64,000 bases of DNA from Streptomyces lydicus (GCF_004125265.1 NZ_RDTE01000003.1:7502001-7566000), one strand, 5' to 3'. Shown: positions 17,312-26,911, counted from the stretch's first letter. The notes: a model not told the origin generated them from the sequence alone. Translations and numbers: made by a program.

Positions 17312-18685
17312 ATGACCGGCCCCTTGTTGCTGCTCGCCGCGGCTCTCGTCCTGATCCTGGCCAACGGTTTCTTCGTCGCGGCCGAGTTCGGACTCGTCAC
17401 CGTCGAGAAGGCGGACGCCGAACGGGCCGTGGCCGACGGCGACCGCCGCGCCCCCACCGTCGTCTCCGCTCTGCGGGAACTCTCCTTCCAGCTGTCCGGC
17501 ACCCAACTGGGCATCACGATCACCTCCTTGGTGGTCGGTATGCTCGCCGAGCCCGCGCTGGCCGAGCTGCTGTCCGGCCCGCTGGCCGCCACCGGCCTGC
17601 CCAAGGGCGCGGTGCCCGGCACCGCCGTGGTCGTCGGCATGCTGCTGGCCTCCGCGGTCCAGATGGTCGTCGGCGAGCTGGTGCCGAAGAACTGGGCGGT
17701 CTCCAAGCCGCTGCCCGTCGCCCGGGTGGTCGCCGGCCCCCAGCGCGCCTTCTCCCGCTTCTTCCGCCCGGTGATCACCCTGCTGAACACCGTCGCCAAC
17801 CGCCTGGTGCGGGCCCTGGGCGTGGAGCCGACCGACGAGCTGGCCTCCGCCCGCACCCCGGGCGAACTGGTCTCGCTCGCCCGGCACTCCGCCCGCGCGG
17901 GCGCCCTGGAGCAGGACACCGCCGACCTGTTCGTGCGCACCCTCTCGCTGGGCGATCTGACCGCCGAGAACGTCATGACGCCGCGGGTACGGGTGAGTGC
18001 CCTGCAGGCGTCCGCGACCGCCGAGGACGTGGTGAACCTGACCCGCGCCACCGGACTCTCCCGCTTCCCCGTCTACCACACCCGTCTCGACGAGGTCGTC
18101 GGCATGGTGCACCTCAAGGACGCGCTGGCCGTCCCGGCGCACGACCGGCTGCGCATCCCGGCGAGCCGGATCGCGGTGCCGCCGCTGCTGGTGCCCGAGA
18201 CCCTGCCGGTGCAGCCGCTGCTGGAGCGGCTGCGCAGCGAACAGCCGATAGCGGTGGTCGTCGACGAGTACGGCGGCACGGCCGGTGTGGTCACCCTGGA
18301 GGACATCATCGAAGAGCTCGTCGGCGAGGTCCGCGACGAGCACGACGGCGTGGACCTGCCCGAGCTGGGCCAGGCCCCGCCCGAGGAGGGCCGCCCCGCC
18401 TGGGACGCGGACGGCGGCTGCCGGGTGGACACCCTGCGCAAGATCGGCCTGGAGGCCCCGGAAGGACCGTACGAGACGGTGGCAGGACTGGTGGCACACA
18501 TACTCGGCCGGATCCCGGCCCCCGGCGACATCGCGGAACTCGACGGCTGGCGCCTGCGGGTACGGCTGGTGTCGCACCACCGCGCCGAGCGGATAAGGAT
18601 CGTACGGACCGCCACCGTCACGGTGCCGGCCGCACCCGAGGCACCCCGTGAGCCCGTCGCGGCGGTCGCGGAGGTGGCCCGATGA
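17312..18685 (+). CDS. CNNM/CorC-type hemolysin family protein
   Basis: A 457-residue membrane protein. The DUF21/CNNM transmembrane domain (residues 1-190) begins ALVLILANGFFVAAEFGLVTVEK and contains FQLSGTQLGITITSLVVG and QMVVGELVPKNWAVSKP. A CBS pair follows (VMTPRVRVSAL, LSRFPVYHTRLDEVVGMVHLKD, VVVDEYGGTAGVVTLEDIIEELVGE), then a CorC_HlyC domain at the C-terminus. Members of the family transport or sense divalent cations such as Mg2+. ATG 17312 has GGAGG seven bases upstream. The gene overlaps the next one by four bases. Confidence 0.9.
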   Translation: MTGPLLLLAAALVLILANGFFVAAEFGLVTVEKADAERAVADGDRRAPTVVSALRELSFQLSGTQLGITITSLVVGMLAEPALAELLSGPLAATGLPKGAVPGTAVVVGMLLASAVQMVVGELVPKNWAVSKPLPVARVVAGPQRAFSRFFRPVITLLNTVANRLVRALGVEPTDELASARTPGELVSLARHSARAGALEQDTADLFVRTLSLGDLTAENVMTPRVRVSALQASATAEDVVNLTRATGLSRFPVYHTRLDEVVGMVHLKDALAVPAHDRLRIPASRIAVPPLLVPETLPVQPLLERLRSEQPIAVVVDEYGGTAGVVTLEDIIEELVGEVRDEHDGVDLPELGQAPPEEGRPAWDADGGCRVDTLRKIGLEAPEGPYETVAGLVAHILGRIPAPGDIAELDGWRLRVRLVSHHRAERIRIVRTATVTVPAAPEAPREPVAAVAEVAR

Positions 18686-19839
18686 CACTGGTCCAGCTGC
18701 TCTTCGCGGTCCTGCTCGTCCTCGCCAACGGATTCTTCGTCGGTGCCGAGTTCGCCCTGGTCTCGGTACGCCGCAGCCAGATCGAACCGCTGGCGACCGA
18801 GGGCTCCTCCCGGGCCCGGCAGGTGCTGCACGGCCTGGAGAACCTTCCGCAGATGATGGCCGCCGCCCAGTTCGGCATCACCGTCTGCTCCCTGACGCTC
18901 GGTGCGGTCGCCGAGCCCACCGTCGCCCACCTGCTGGAACCGGTCTTCGAGGCGGTCCACCTGCCCGCCGCCCTGGTCCACCCGCTCGGCTACGTCATCG
19001 CCCTGGCGGTGGTGGTCTTCCTCCACCTCGTCATCGGCGAGATGGTCCCCAAGAACCTGGCGATGGCAGCCCCCGAGAAGACCGCCCTGTGGTTCAGCCC
19101 GGGCCTGGTCGCCTTCGCGCGGCTGTGCCGCCCGGTCACCGCGCTGCTCGGCGCCTGCGCCCACGGGGTGCTGCGGCTCTTCCGCGTGGAGCCGAAGGAC
19201 GAGGTCGAGGCGGTCTTCACCAGTGAGCAGCTGAACCATCTCGTCGAGGACTCGGTCCAGGCGGGCCTGCTCGACCCGGCCGAGCAGGAACAGCTCTCCG
19301 ACGTGCTGGAACTGGGCAGCAGGCCCGTCACGGACGTCCTCCTGGACCGGGCGGCCCTGGTCACCGTCGAACCGACGGTGACGCCCCGCCAGGTGGAGGA
19401 GCTGACCGTACGCACCGGCTACTCCCGCTTCCCGGTGTGTGCCCCCGGCGGCGCGTACATGGGCTATCTGCACGTCAAGGACGTCCTGGACCTGGAGGAA
19501 CGCGACCGCGCGGTGCCCCAGCGCATCTGGCATGCGATGACGACGCTGCGCGCCGAGCTGCCCCTGGACGACGCCCTCACGGCGATGCGCCGGGCCGCCT
19601 CCCACCTGGCGGCGGTCTCCGACGCGACCGGCCGGGTGCTCGGCCTGGTCGCGCTGGAGGACGTCCTGGAAATGCTGGTCGGAGAGGTCCGCGACCCGGC
19701 CCACCACCGCGCCCCCGCCGCCCGTGGCCACCACGCCCGGGGCGGCCACGCCGCGGGCGACCGTGCTCCGGGCGACCGGGTCGGCGAACCTCGTGAGGAG
19801 GCACCGCTGCCGACCGAGGGCCGGGCCATGGCGGGTTGA
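18682..19839 (+). CDS. Second CNNM/CorC-type hemolysin family protein
   Basis: A 385-residue paralogue of the previous protein, with VLLVLANGFFVGAEFALVSVRR, MMAAAQFGITVCSLTLGAVAEP, LHLVIGEMVPKNLAMAAPEK, CBS segments (YSRFPVCAPGGAYMGYLHVKD, GRVLGLVALEDVLEMLVGEVRDP) and a His/Ala-rich tail in place of the CorC_HlyC domain. ATGA overlap and a GGAGG site indicate coupled translation. The two may form a hetero-oligomer in the membrane; that is inference from tight linkage. Confidence 0.9.
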   Translation: MTLVQLLFAVLLVLANGFFVGAEFALVSVRRSQIEPLATEGSSRARQVLHGLENLPQMMAAAQFGITVCSLTLGAVAEPTVAHLLEPVFEAVHLPAALVHPLGYVIALAVVVFLHLVIGEMVPKNLAMAAPEKTALWFSPGLVAFARLCRPVTALLGACAHGVLRLFRVEPKDEVEAVFTSEQLNHLVEDSVQAGLLDPAEQEQLSDVLELGSRPVTDVLLDRAALVTVEPTVTPRQVEELTVRTGYSRFPVCAPGGAYMGYLHVKDVLDLEERDRAVPQRIWHAMTTLRAELPLDDALTAMRRAASHLAAVSDATGRVLGLVALEDVLEMLVGEVRDPAHHRAPAARGHHARGGHAAGDRAPGDRVGEPREEAPLPTEGRAMAG

Positions 19840-19903
19840 GGGCCTACAGGAGACGCACGGCCCCCCGGCCGCACCGCGCGCCGGCCGGCTGGGGAGCAGG
19901 CCG

Positions 19904-20827
19904 CTAACGATGGCTGACGGCGGAAGCCCTGGCAACAGCGGCTTCGTTGGCCTTCTGCACCTCGTCCAGCGCTTTCTGGTTCTTCTTGATGGCCGACTCC
20001 TGAAGGGTCACCTCGGCATCGAACCAGGTCTGTTGCACATGATTCTGATCGCGGCAGGAAATATCGGCCTTGGCCGTTTCCTTCTCCTCGCTGGAAACGT
20101 GATACGGATCAGCGAAGCGGACATCGTCGTTGGCATCCATGGGCTTCGTGTACGTGTAGCCCTTTTTCGCCATGCACGCCGACCATGCGGAGAACGCCTT
20201 CACCACGGCGGGGTCCTTCATGGAACCTTCGAAGGAATCGCCGCTGATCTGCTGGACCAGTCCGGCCCGCTGAGCGGCGGGAACCGCACCGTCGGCCTTC
20301 TCGACACATCCCTTCAGGGCCGTCTCGTCGCCCCCGGAGCTGTCGACCGCGCCGTCTTCGGCTGCCCGGTCATAGGCTTCTTGTTCTCCCGCAGCAGGCT
20401 TGTAGCCACGCGCCGCCGCGAGGTTGGCGTCGTGGATGCCGTAGCGCCAGTCGACCAGGCTCTTGCCGCCCAAGGCGGGCAAGTCCGGCGCCGGCGTCCA
20501 CTCTTCGTGGCCCGCTTCCTTCATACACGCGTCGATGAGGCCGTCTCTGGCTCCTGCCATGAGATGCCTTTGCTTCTCGGTCGGCATATATGCCTCGATC
20601 GGCAGATGCCACTGTGCGGGATTGTCTCCCGACGCCCGGCCGGACAGCGCAGACGGCTGCCCCGCGGCACTCGTGGACATCTCGTCATCCTGAGATGCCG
20701 AACGCATGAAGACCGCGCCGCCGACAGCTAAGGCCCCAACTGTCGCAGCAGAGACCAGCGGAACAATGATGCGAGGCTTCATCCTCTTGCCATCCATTCT
20801 GTTTCTCGCCCCTGTCTTGCGCTTCAT
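19904..20827 (-). CDS. Membrane-anchored or secreted Cys-containing hypothetical protein
   Basis: A 307-residue protein. A basic N-terminus precedes one hydrophobic segment (IIVPLVSAATVGALAVGGAVF), then an extracytoplasmic domain with spaced cysteines (DACMKEAGHEEW, KGCVEKADG, WSACMAKKGYTYTKP, ISCRDQ) and a Lys/Ala-rich coiled C-terminus. The ACM(K)xxG(Y) pattern recurs in many Streptomyces secreted proteins of unknown role. I place the start at ATG 20827 because it shares a base with the upstream stop (TGATG). GTG 20839 or ATG 20797 are alternatives. Confidence 0.7.
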   Translation of the reverse strand: MKRKTGARNRMDGKRMKPRIIVPLVSAATVGALAVGGAVFMRSASQDDEMSTSAAGQPSALSGRASGDNPAQWHLPIEAYMPTEKQRHLMAGARDGLIDACMKEAGHEEWTPAPDLPALGGKSLVDWRYGIHDANLAAARGYKPAAGEQEAYDRAAEDGAVDSSGGDETALKGCVEKADGAVPAAQRAGLVQQISGDSFEGSMKDPAVVKAFSAWSACMAKKGYTYTKPMDANDDVRFADPYHVSSEEKETAKADISCRDQNHVQQTWFDAEVTLQESAIKKNQKALDEVQKANEAAVARASAVSHR

Positions 20828-21282
20828 CAGGAAGTCCACTGGAAGGAAGCGTTCTGGTTATACACGTGCGGGAACCGGTCAATGTACTGATATGGCCCCA
20901 TCACATCCTGAGCGCCCTTGTAGCCGCTGTTGTAGTAGAGGCGTGCCATGTATTTGTAATGCGAATTCTCGCCCGATGCGGCATTGTTTTTGATGCCTTT
21001 TCCGGAACCGGAACCGGAGTTGCAGAAGAGGAGTGGAGAGGCGGCGCCAACGACCCCGTCCGGCACATCCGCAAAGTTGTACACCGAGTAACCAATGTTT
21101 CTCCAGGCTCCCCCCTGCGCCGTGTTGTGGTAGATGTGAAACTTGAACTTCGACTGACTTGGGCGCTTGCATGCCTCCGCACTGTAGAGGTTATCCGTAT
21201 CGTTGTGCGTGACTGTTGCGACAGCAGGGCTGGAGAGCACCAGCGCAGTCGCCAAACCTGCCAGTGCGGCAATTCTTCGCAT
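20827..21282 (-). CDS. Small secreted protein, family A copy 1
   Basis: A 151-residue protein with a signal peptide (MRRIAALAGLATALVLSSPAVA, cleavage after AVA). The mature part starts near EACKRPSQSKFKFHIYHNT and has two cysteines (EACK, LLFCNSG), then an aromatic Tyr/Asn-rich C-terminus. The segment EACK-x5-SKFKFHIY matches EACK-x3-STFKFPMYY of the protein at 46393, so the two are paralogues. ATG 21282 has GGGGGA four bases upstream. It is translationally coupled to the downstream membrane-anchored gene, and its promoter region holds a 26-bp palindrome. No function is known. Confidence 0.72.
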   Translation of the reverse strand: MRRIAALAGLATALVLSSPAVATVTHNDTDNLYSAEACKRPSQSKFKFHIYHNTAQGGAWRNIGYSVYNFADVPDGVVGAASPLLFCNSGSGSGKGIKNNAASGENSHYKYMARLYYNSGYKGAQDVMGPYQYIDRFPHVYNQNASFQWTS

Positions 21283-21342
21283 GTAGTCCCCCAACGCGTA
21301 AGCGGAATTGAGTGGCTTGAGATTCCGTTCCGATGTGATTCA

Positions 21343-21368
21343 CAGTCATTCCATCCATGGAATGACTG
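21343..21368. promoter_or_regulatory. 26-bp perfect palindrome, candidate operator
   Basis: CAGTCATTCCA and TGGAATGACTG form perfect 11-bp arms around TCCA, 61 bp upstream of the small secreted protein gene. It is AT-richer than its surroundings. Its position fits an operator for the minus-strand operon; a terminator is less likely because no gene ends here. Confidence 0.5.
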
Positions 21369-21684
21369 GCGGTGCGGCAGAGCTCCGGTCTGCGTCGATG
21401 CCGAGCGGCCGAATGCGCCACTCCCGGTCGCGAGGTCAGCAGAAGCCGGACGGTGGCCCTGGCCTTTTGAGCATGGTGCAGCGGAGTGGTGAAACATCCA
21501 GGGGCAAGGCGTACTGGCCCCGGCTCTCAAGCGGCCCGGCTGCGACAACAATAGCCCCACGCTGCGCAGCCCGGGAGGAGATTTCATCGAGTCGCAGGGC
21601 TGGTGGCCGGTTCCCGTTGATGGTGGTGAGGGCTCGTATCGGCACGCTGTTCACAGCTCATCTGCGTCGAATTCCGTAAAGAAC
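21369..21684. other. Non-coding stretch
   Basis: I see no convincing gene. Open frames here lack recognisable protein character. The region may contain eroded 5' sequence of the pseudogene that follows, since the homologous intact gene has a signal peptide that is missing here. Confidence 0.4.
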
Positions 21685-23721
21685 GTGGAATGCACAGCCG
21701 GTGGGTGGGTGGCCGTTCCTACGGAATGGCCGATTCTCCCCACGTGCCGCATCTGGGCTCCCAGATCCGCATGGAGAGCCGTGAAGCGGAAGGGGCAATC
21801 ATCGGTTCCGCTTAGAGGTAGTCGCTTCCCAGTTCATGATCGTGAAAAGATATTCGGTGCGGGATGGCAGAGATCATCGGACCGGGCTTGGACCACCACA
21901 AGTGATGCCGGCGGCTTCCACTTACTCACGGCCGAACGCCGGAACGGCTACGCATGGCGGACCGTTGCCACATGGCGTGAGCCTGGTTTCGACGCCGACA
22001 TGTGGATCGGCAATGCGTGTCTGACTGCATCCGGAAAGCGTGCTGTGGTGGTCTACGCGCCGCGGACGTTCACCAACAAACCGGAATTGATGGCCCGCGG
22101 TGGGTTCACCGCAGTTGTCGACCTGCAAGCCGGATCGGTCACCAAGCTGCCGATACAAGCTTCGCTGTCCCACTACAACCCGGGCTGCGGTGCGAGCGAA
22201 ACCGCGGTGCTCACGCAGTCTGCGGGTGAAGACAAACAAACCACTCGCCTGACCCGTGTCGACACAACGAACGGAACACTGGCAAGCCCTGTTGAAGTAA
22301 GGGGCCAAGTCACGTCTGCCGTGCCGTCCGGCTACAAGATCGTGGCTGCGGCCGCAGGAGCCGTCGTCAGCATCGATGACCGTGGCAAAGCGTCGGTGGT
22401 GGCAAAGACACGAGCGGTACCGTATCGACTCGTGCCCGACCGCGACGGCGGCGTTGCTTTCCTGGACCAAGCATCGGCAGAATGACGCACGTCAAGCGGG
22501 TAAACGGCGACGCGCTGCGCCATGCCGACGGCAGAGCGACGGCCGACATCCTGGCTCAAGGGCCCCTGGCCGACACCGGGATCACTCGTTCCGCGTCCGG
22601 CACCGTCTTCGTCACCGGCAGTGCACGGCAACTGCGCGGCGCTCGGTCATTGCCCGTCCGAGTGGTGCGAACGCCCACGGATACGGCGAGGAAGACATCG
22701 CATGGGATTCCGTCGCCTTTCAACCCTTGCCGGGCAAGCCCAAGCACATTGTTGCTGCACTGGGTGACTCCTACAGCTCCGGTGAAGGGGCCGGCGACTA
22801 TATCGCCGAATCGGACAGGGACCACGGGAACCCACAGTGGAACGCGTGTCGCCGGAGCAAGAATGCCTGGATCAGGCGGAGCGGCATGGCTGGTCTCACG
22901 GGCACAATCGGTGATCTGTCGGATCGATGGTCCACGGCGGTCGAGCTCGGCTTCGTCGCTTGCTCGGGAGCGCAGACATGGAACGTGACCGGTGATTCGT
23001 ATCCACTGTCATGGGACGACCCCGCCTCATACGAAACAGGTGAGGGACAGTTCCACGAGACAGCACAGCTCGAATCAGGTGCGGTGACCAAGGACACCAC
23101 CCTGGTGACCTTGTCGATCGGCGGAAACGACTCAGGCGGCGGAAAGAGTGGCCTCTTCAGTGACGCTATCCTGAATTGCGTGGTGGCGGGCATCTGTAAC
23201 GAGGGAGACTTCACCAAGCGGGTGGAGAGCATCCAGGCTCCGATAGCAGACATCATCAGGAGAATTTCCAGCCTGGCTCCGAAGGCGCAGATTATTCTCA
23301 TGGGATATCCGCGGATCGCGGAACCGGAAAGTCCGTGCCTTGGGCCGGGAGTGCAGTACCAGACGCTCAATAAACTCGCCGACTATATGGCGAATAAGCA
23401 GTCTCAAACCGTGGTGGATCTCAAGAAGTCAGGCCTGAAGGTAGATTTCGCCGACCCCCGGGGCGACTTCAGCGGTCATGGTATTTGCGCTAACGCAGAA
23501 TGGGTCAACAAGTTTGTTGCCGCTCCCGCCGGAGAGGGTGACACGCACCAGGGCGACCGTGTCGCATTGCCGTACATCCCGCTCAGCGGGGTATGCGCCA
23601 GCCGGGAATCATTCCATCTAACAAAAGTGGAACAACGGCCTATGCCGACGTGCTCCGCAAACGGTTGGTGGCCTTGGGTATGGGGTGCCGAAAGAGCCCC
23701 AAACGCGCTGATGAAAGGTAG
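21685..23721 (+). pseudogene. Decayed large secreted protein gene ending in an SGNH hydrolase domain
   Basis: Remnant of a relative of the 1,466-residue protein at 46935. Frame 1 (about 21830-22480) parallels its N-terminal region: GYAWRTVATWREPG, WIGNACL, VVYAPRTFTNKPELM, TAVVDLQ. Frame 3 (about 22482-22660) continues with AQGPLADTGITRSASGTVFVTG, matching ATGPLGDIDLMPGAEGRVFLTG. Frame 2 (about 22690 on) opens with the end of a golvesin-like domain (DIAWDSVAFQPLPGK), then an SGNH esterase (ALGDSYSSGEGAG, SIGGNDSG, SRESFH). A one-base loss near 23617-23619 separates SRESFH from the proper tail SGTTAYADVLRKRLVALGMG, ending at TAG 23719. It therefore has two or more frameshifts, a large central deletion and no signal peptide. 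The SGNH block could still be expressed. Confidence 0.8.
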
Positions 23722-23730
23722 TTCTGGGTA

Positions 23731-24552
23731 ATGGTCACCCCACCGCGGCTCCCTTCCGTCCAGAAGAACGGGGCCGCACGGTCGGCGCCGGGGAGCGTGA
23801 TCCGCTCCCCGGGCTGCCTGTTCCTGACCGTCCTTGCCGTCGCCCTCATTTCCTGTGCTCTCTACTGGCCGGCATCTACGGGGGATCGCGCCAGGAGCAA
23901 TGCGCTCGCCGACGCCGCGGATAACGCAGGCCGTGTCGCACGTGAGCTGGAGAGGTCTGCCAGAGACGGTTCATTGTCCGGCAATGAAGTGAAGAAGATC
24001 CTCCTGTCGGGTCCCTCACCGGGGCGCCTCATCCGCACCATCAGCAGGAATTCTGATGAGGCGACGGTGAGAGCCCTGATAGCCGGAACCGGAATGACGT
24101 TCGGAATCCCTTACCCTTCGCAGGTCAGGGAGAGCCAGTGCTATGTGTTCCGAGTGACGGGCAGGAGAGTTGCTTTCCACGAGGAGCCGGAAAGCCATTG
24201 CGGTTATGTCACCGATCAGCATCAGGTGACAAAGGACATCGACAGTACGGCAGCTGCCCTTGCGCATGAAGTCGTCTCGGCGGTCAAGGAAGCCCCGGGA
24301 GCAGAAGTCGAGAGAGTCGCACGTTCTGTGGACTCCGTGGTGCGGTCCTACCGAGGCCAGTTGGTCGCCCAGCCTGTTCACACAGCCTCGAGCGCGACGT
24401 TCGTGGTGCGTTTTCACACGGTCTATGCGACGCGGGGAGTGAATACGGACAACTGCTTCCGTGTTTCCTTCACGGGGCTCGGAACCAAGGCCATGAGATC
24501 GAAGATTGCCCCACCGTCGAAAGATGGGCCTTGGCGCGCGGTGTGTTCCTGA
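23731..24552 (+). CDS. Hypothetical membrane-anchored protein
   Basis: A 273-residue protein with one N-terminal hydrophobic segment (CLFLTVLAVALISCALYWPAS, about residues 29-49) and an extracytoplasmic domain containing four cysteines (SQCYVFRV, SHCGYV, DNCFRVSF, RAVCS at the very end). I do not recognise the family. In one frame the preceding SGNH remnant ends in TAA that overlaps this ATG (TAATG), so the gene was or is coupled to that reading. It may be an accessory protein of the secreted module. Confidence 0.65.
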   Translation: MVTPPRLPSVQKNGAARSAPGSVIRSPGCLFLTVLAVALISCALYWPASTGDRARSNALADAADNAGRVARELERSARDGSLSGNEVKKILLSGPSPGRLIRTISRNSDEATVRALIAGTGMTFGIPYPSQVRESQCYVFRVTGRRVAFHEEPESHCGYVTDQHQVTKDIDSTAAALAHEVVSAVKEAPGAEVERVARSVDSVVRSYRGQLVAQPVHTASSATFVVRFHTVYATRGVNTDNCFRVSFTGLGTKAMRSKIAPPSKDGPWRAVCS

Positions 24553-24728
24553 GACGTCTGCGTGCCGATGAGGCGGACCGGATCTGCGGTACGGGCGGGG
24601 GTGCCTGCCCGGCCGAAGCGGCGATCGTTCGGCCCGGGCACCCGTGAGACCACTCCGCCCGGTGCCCGGGACGGGCGCTCCACATACCGGGCGGTCATCT
24701 GCTCGCCCGGCCGGGCCCCAGGGCGTCC

Positions 24729-26624
24729 CTAGAGATCCAGCCCCTTCGGTGGCGGCCCCTGGACGTCCGGGCCGCGGCCGGAAAGGACCTCGCCGTAGGC
24801 CTGCATCAGGTCGGGCAGCCGCAGGGTGGCGAGGTCGTCGCGGGTGGGGGTGCCGCGCCAGGTGGAGAGCCGCAGGTCGCGGTAGGCGCAGCTCTTCTCG
24901 TAAAGGGTGCGCAGAAAGCGGCCGTTTCCCAGTTCGTCGATCCAGCCCTGGTCGACGACATGGCCGCTGATGCTGCACAGTTCGTCGCGGGACTCCTCGT
25001 CCCAGCGGTCGCCGTTCTCGGCGGCCAGCACCTCGCCGATCGCGGTCAGCTCCAGCGGCCGGTAGCTGGGGAAGTCGACGCGGCTGGTGAAGCGGGAGGA
25101 GAGGCCGGGGTTGGCGGCCAGCAGCCGGTCCATGCCCTCCGGGTAGCCGGCCAGGATGACCACGAGCCGGTCGCGGTTGTCCTCGGCACGCTTGAGCAGC
25201 ACCTGCAGCGCCTCGTCGCCGTAGGCATCGCCCTTGCTGTAGCCGGAGTTGGACAGGCTGTACGCCTCGTCGACGAACAGCACCCCGCCCAGCGCCGAGT
25301 CGATCAGCTCATTGGCCTTGACAGCGGTCTGGCCGAGGAATTCGCCGACGAGATCGGACCGTTGGGCCTCCACGAGATGGTCCCCGCCCAGCAGGCCCAG
25401 GGCGTAGAAGACCCGCCCGAGTATCCGCGCCACGGTCGTCTTGCCGGTGCCGGAGGGCCCGGAGAAGACGAAGTGTCGTTTCGGCGGCTGCACCGGCAGC
25501 CCCTGGCTCGCGCGCAACCGGGCCATGCGCAGCTGTGCGGACAGTGCGCGCACCTGCCGTTTGACCGGCTCCATGCCGACCATCCGCTCCAGCTCCGCCA
25601 GGGCCTTCTCCAGCAGCACCGGATCGGCCGGCCCCGCGGGCAGCCGCTCGGCGCCGCGCGGCACCGGCGCCGCCGCCTTGCCCCGGGCCGCGGCATCACC
25701 TCCCGCCGGGTCGCCACCGATCTCCCCGTCCGGCCCGTCCGCCTCACCGGTCACCAACAGCTCACGGCCGTCGACCGGATCGAGCGGGGCCGGATCGCCG
25801 CCGGCCTCCTGGCCGAGACCGGCGGCGGAGACCGTCGCGAGATCGGCGTCCTCGTCCAGCCCGTCCCCCTCCGCGATGGCGGCGAGCCGCGCCGCGGTGT
25901 CCATGAACGCCGGGTCCACGCGGTGCACCGCGCGGTAGAGGGGCAGCGCCGCGGCACTGCGGCCGGTTCCCTCATGGGCGCGGGCGAGCCAGTAGCGCAG
26001 CTCCTTGCGCTGCGGCTGCTCGCTGCGGCAGCGCATCAACGCGGCCGACAGCAGCGGCTCGGCCTGTCCGTACATCTCCAGCCGCACCCGCGCCATCCCG
26101 CCGAACAGCCCCGCCTCGATGCCCAGCACCGGATCGCCGAGCAGCGGCTCGGTATGCCGTACGAGCTGGTCCCAGTCCTTGACGAGATAGGCACGGCAGG
26201 CGTGCAGAAAGCGCACCTGGGGATCGGTGTCGACCGGCGGGCAGCCGGCCAGCGCCTGGTCCAGCTCGGCGACATGACGGCCGTCGAGCCAGTGGGAGGC
26301 GTGCGCGAGCAGCAGGTCGCGGCCGGTCTCCAGCACCGGCTGCACCCACCACCCCAGCCAGTACCAGGAGTTGAGGGTGCGCCGGTGGCGGGCGCGCATC
26401 TCGCCGAAGCGATCACGGTGCCGGTGCATCCGCAGCAGCGCGATGGAGGTGTCGGCGCGCAGCGCGTGCAGGCCCAGCCAGGCGTCGGCCATCGACGGAT
26501 CGAGTCGTACCGCGGCCCGGAACTCCTCCTCCGCCTGCGGATAGGCGCCCACGGTGTAGGCGTCGATCGCGCGCAGCCAGGCGAGCTCGGCCGGGGCGGG
26601 CGAACCCTGAGCGCCGACATCCAT
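24729..26624 (-). CDS. EccA-like AAA+ ATPase (type VII secretion-type)
   Basis: A 631-residue protein. The N-terminal half (residues 1-280) is helical and TPR-like (AIDAYTVGAYPQAEEEFRAAVRL, ALLRMHRHRD, RYWLARAHEGTGRSAAALPLYRAV). A Pro/Gly-rich linker leads to a CbbX/EccA-type AAA+ module: ERMVGMEPVKRQVRALSAQ, Walker A FSGPSGTGKTTVARILG, EAQRSDLVGEFLGQTAVK, Walker B GVLFVDEAYSL, and sensor FTSRVDFPSY. In ESX systems EccA is the cytosolic chaperone ATPase. No other T7SS gene is present, so this is an orphan copy. ATG 26624 follows GGGGGAC; a longer reading to 26927 runs through a terminator hairpin. Confidence 0.82.
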   Translation of the reverse strand: MDVGAQGSPAPAELAWLRAIDAYTVGAYPQAEEEFRAAVRLDPSMADAWLGLHALRADTSIALLRMHRHRDRFGEMRARHRRTLNSWYWLGWWVQPVLETGRDLLLAHASHWLDGRHVAELDQALAGCPPVDTDPQVRFLHACRAYLVKDWDQLVRHTEPLLGDPVLGIEAGLFGGMARVRLEMYGQAEPLLSAALMRCRSEQPQRKELRYWLARAHEGTGRSAAALPLYRAVHRVDPAFMDTAARLAAIAEGDGLDEDADLATVSAAGLGQEAGGDPAPLDPVDGRELLVTGEADGPDGEIGGDPAGGDAAARGKAAAPVPRGAERLPAGPADPVLLEKALAELERMVGMEPVKRQVRALSAQLRMARLRASQGLPVQPPKRHFVFSGPSGTGKTTVARILGRVFYALGLLGGDHLVEAQRSDLVGEFLGQTAVKANELIDSALGGVLFVDEAYSLSNSGYSKGDAYGDEALQVLLKRAEDNRDRLVVILAGYPEGMDRLLAANPGLSSRFTSRVDFPSYRPLELTAIGEVLAAENGDRWDEESRDELCSISGHVVDQGWIDELGNGRFLRTLYEKSCAYRDLRLSTWRGTPTRDDLATLRLPDLMQAYGEVLSGRGPDVQGPPPKGLDL

Positions 26625-26911
26625 CCCGTCCCCCCACACCACACGTCCCCCAGTACCGCCGGGCGCGTGCCCGGCCGCGGCCGGGTGAACCGGCGTACGG
26701 GGAGCGGGAGTTGACCTTCGCCGCGCGCACATCGGTTCTGGCCTGCGGTGGCACAGACTCGCATCGTACCTGCGGGATCGGTGCAGGTCGTAGAGGGCGG
26801 TCCGGGGCAAGGGCCGACGAGGGGGCGGGGCGCGGCGGCGCGAAGAATATGGTGACCCAGGGTGAGGGAGAGGCAGCGCCGAGCGGCGATAAGAGGTGAT
26901 TTCGCGCAGAA

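Noticed and set aside
15785..18688. A 967-codon open frame on the minus strand
   Set aside because: It is the antisense shadow of hisG, the PH gene and the CNNM gene; long antisense frames are normal at this GC content and the translation lacks domain structure.
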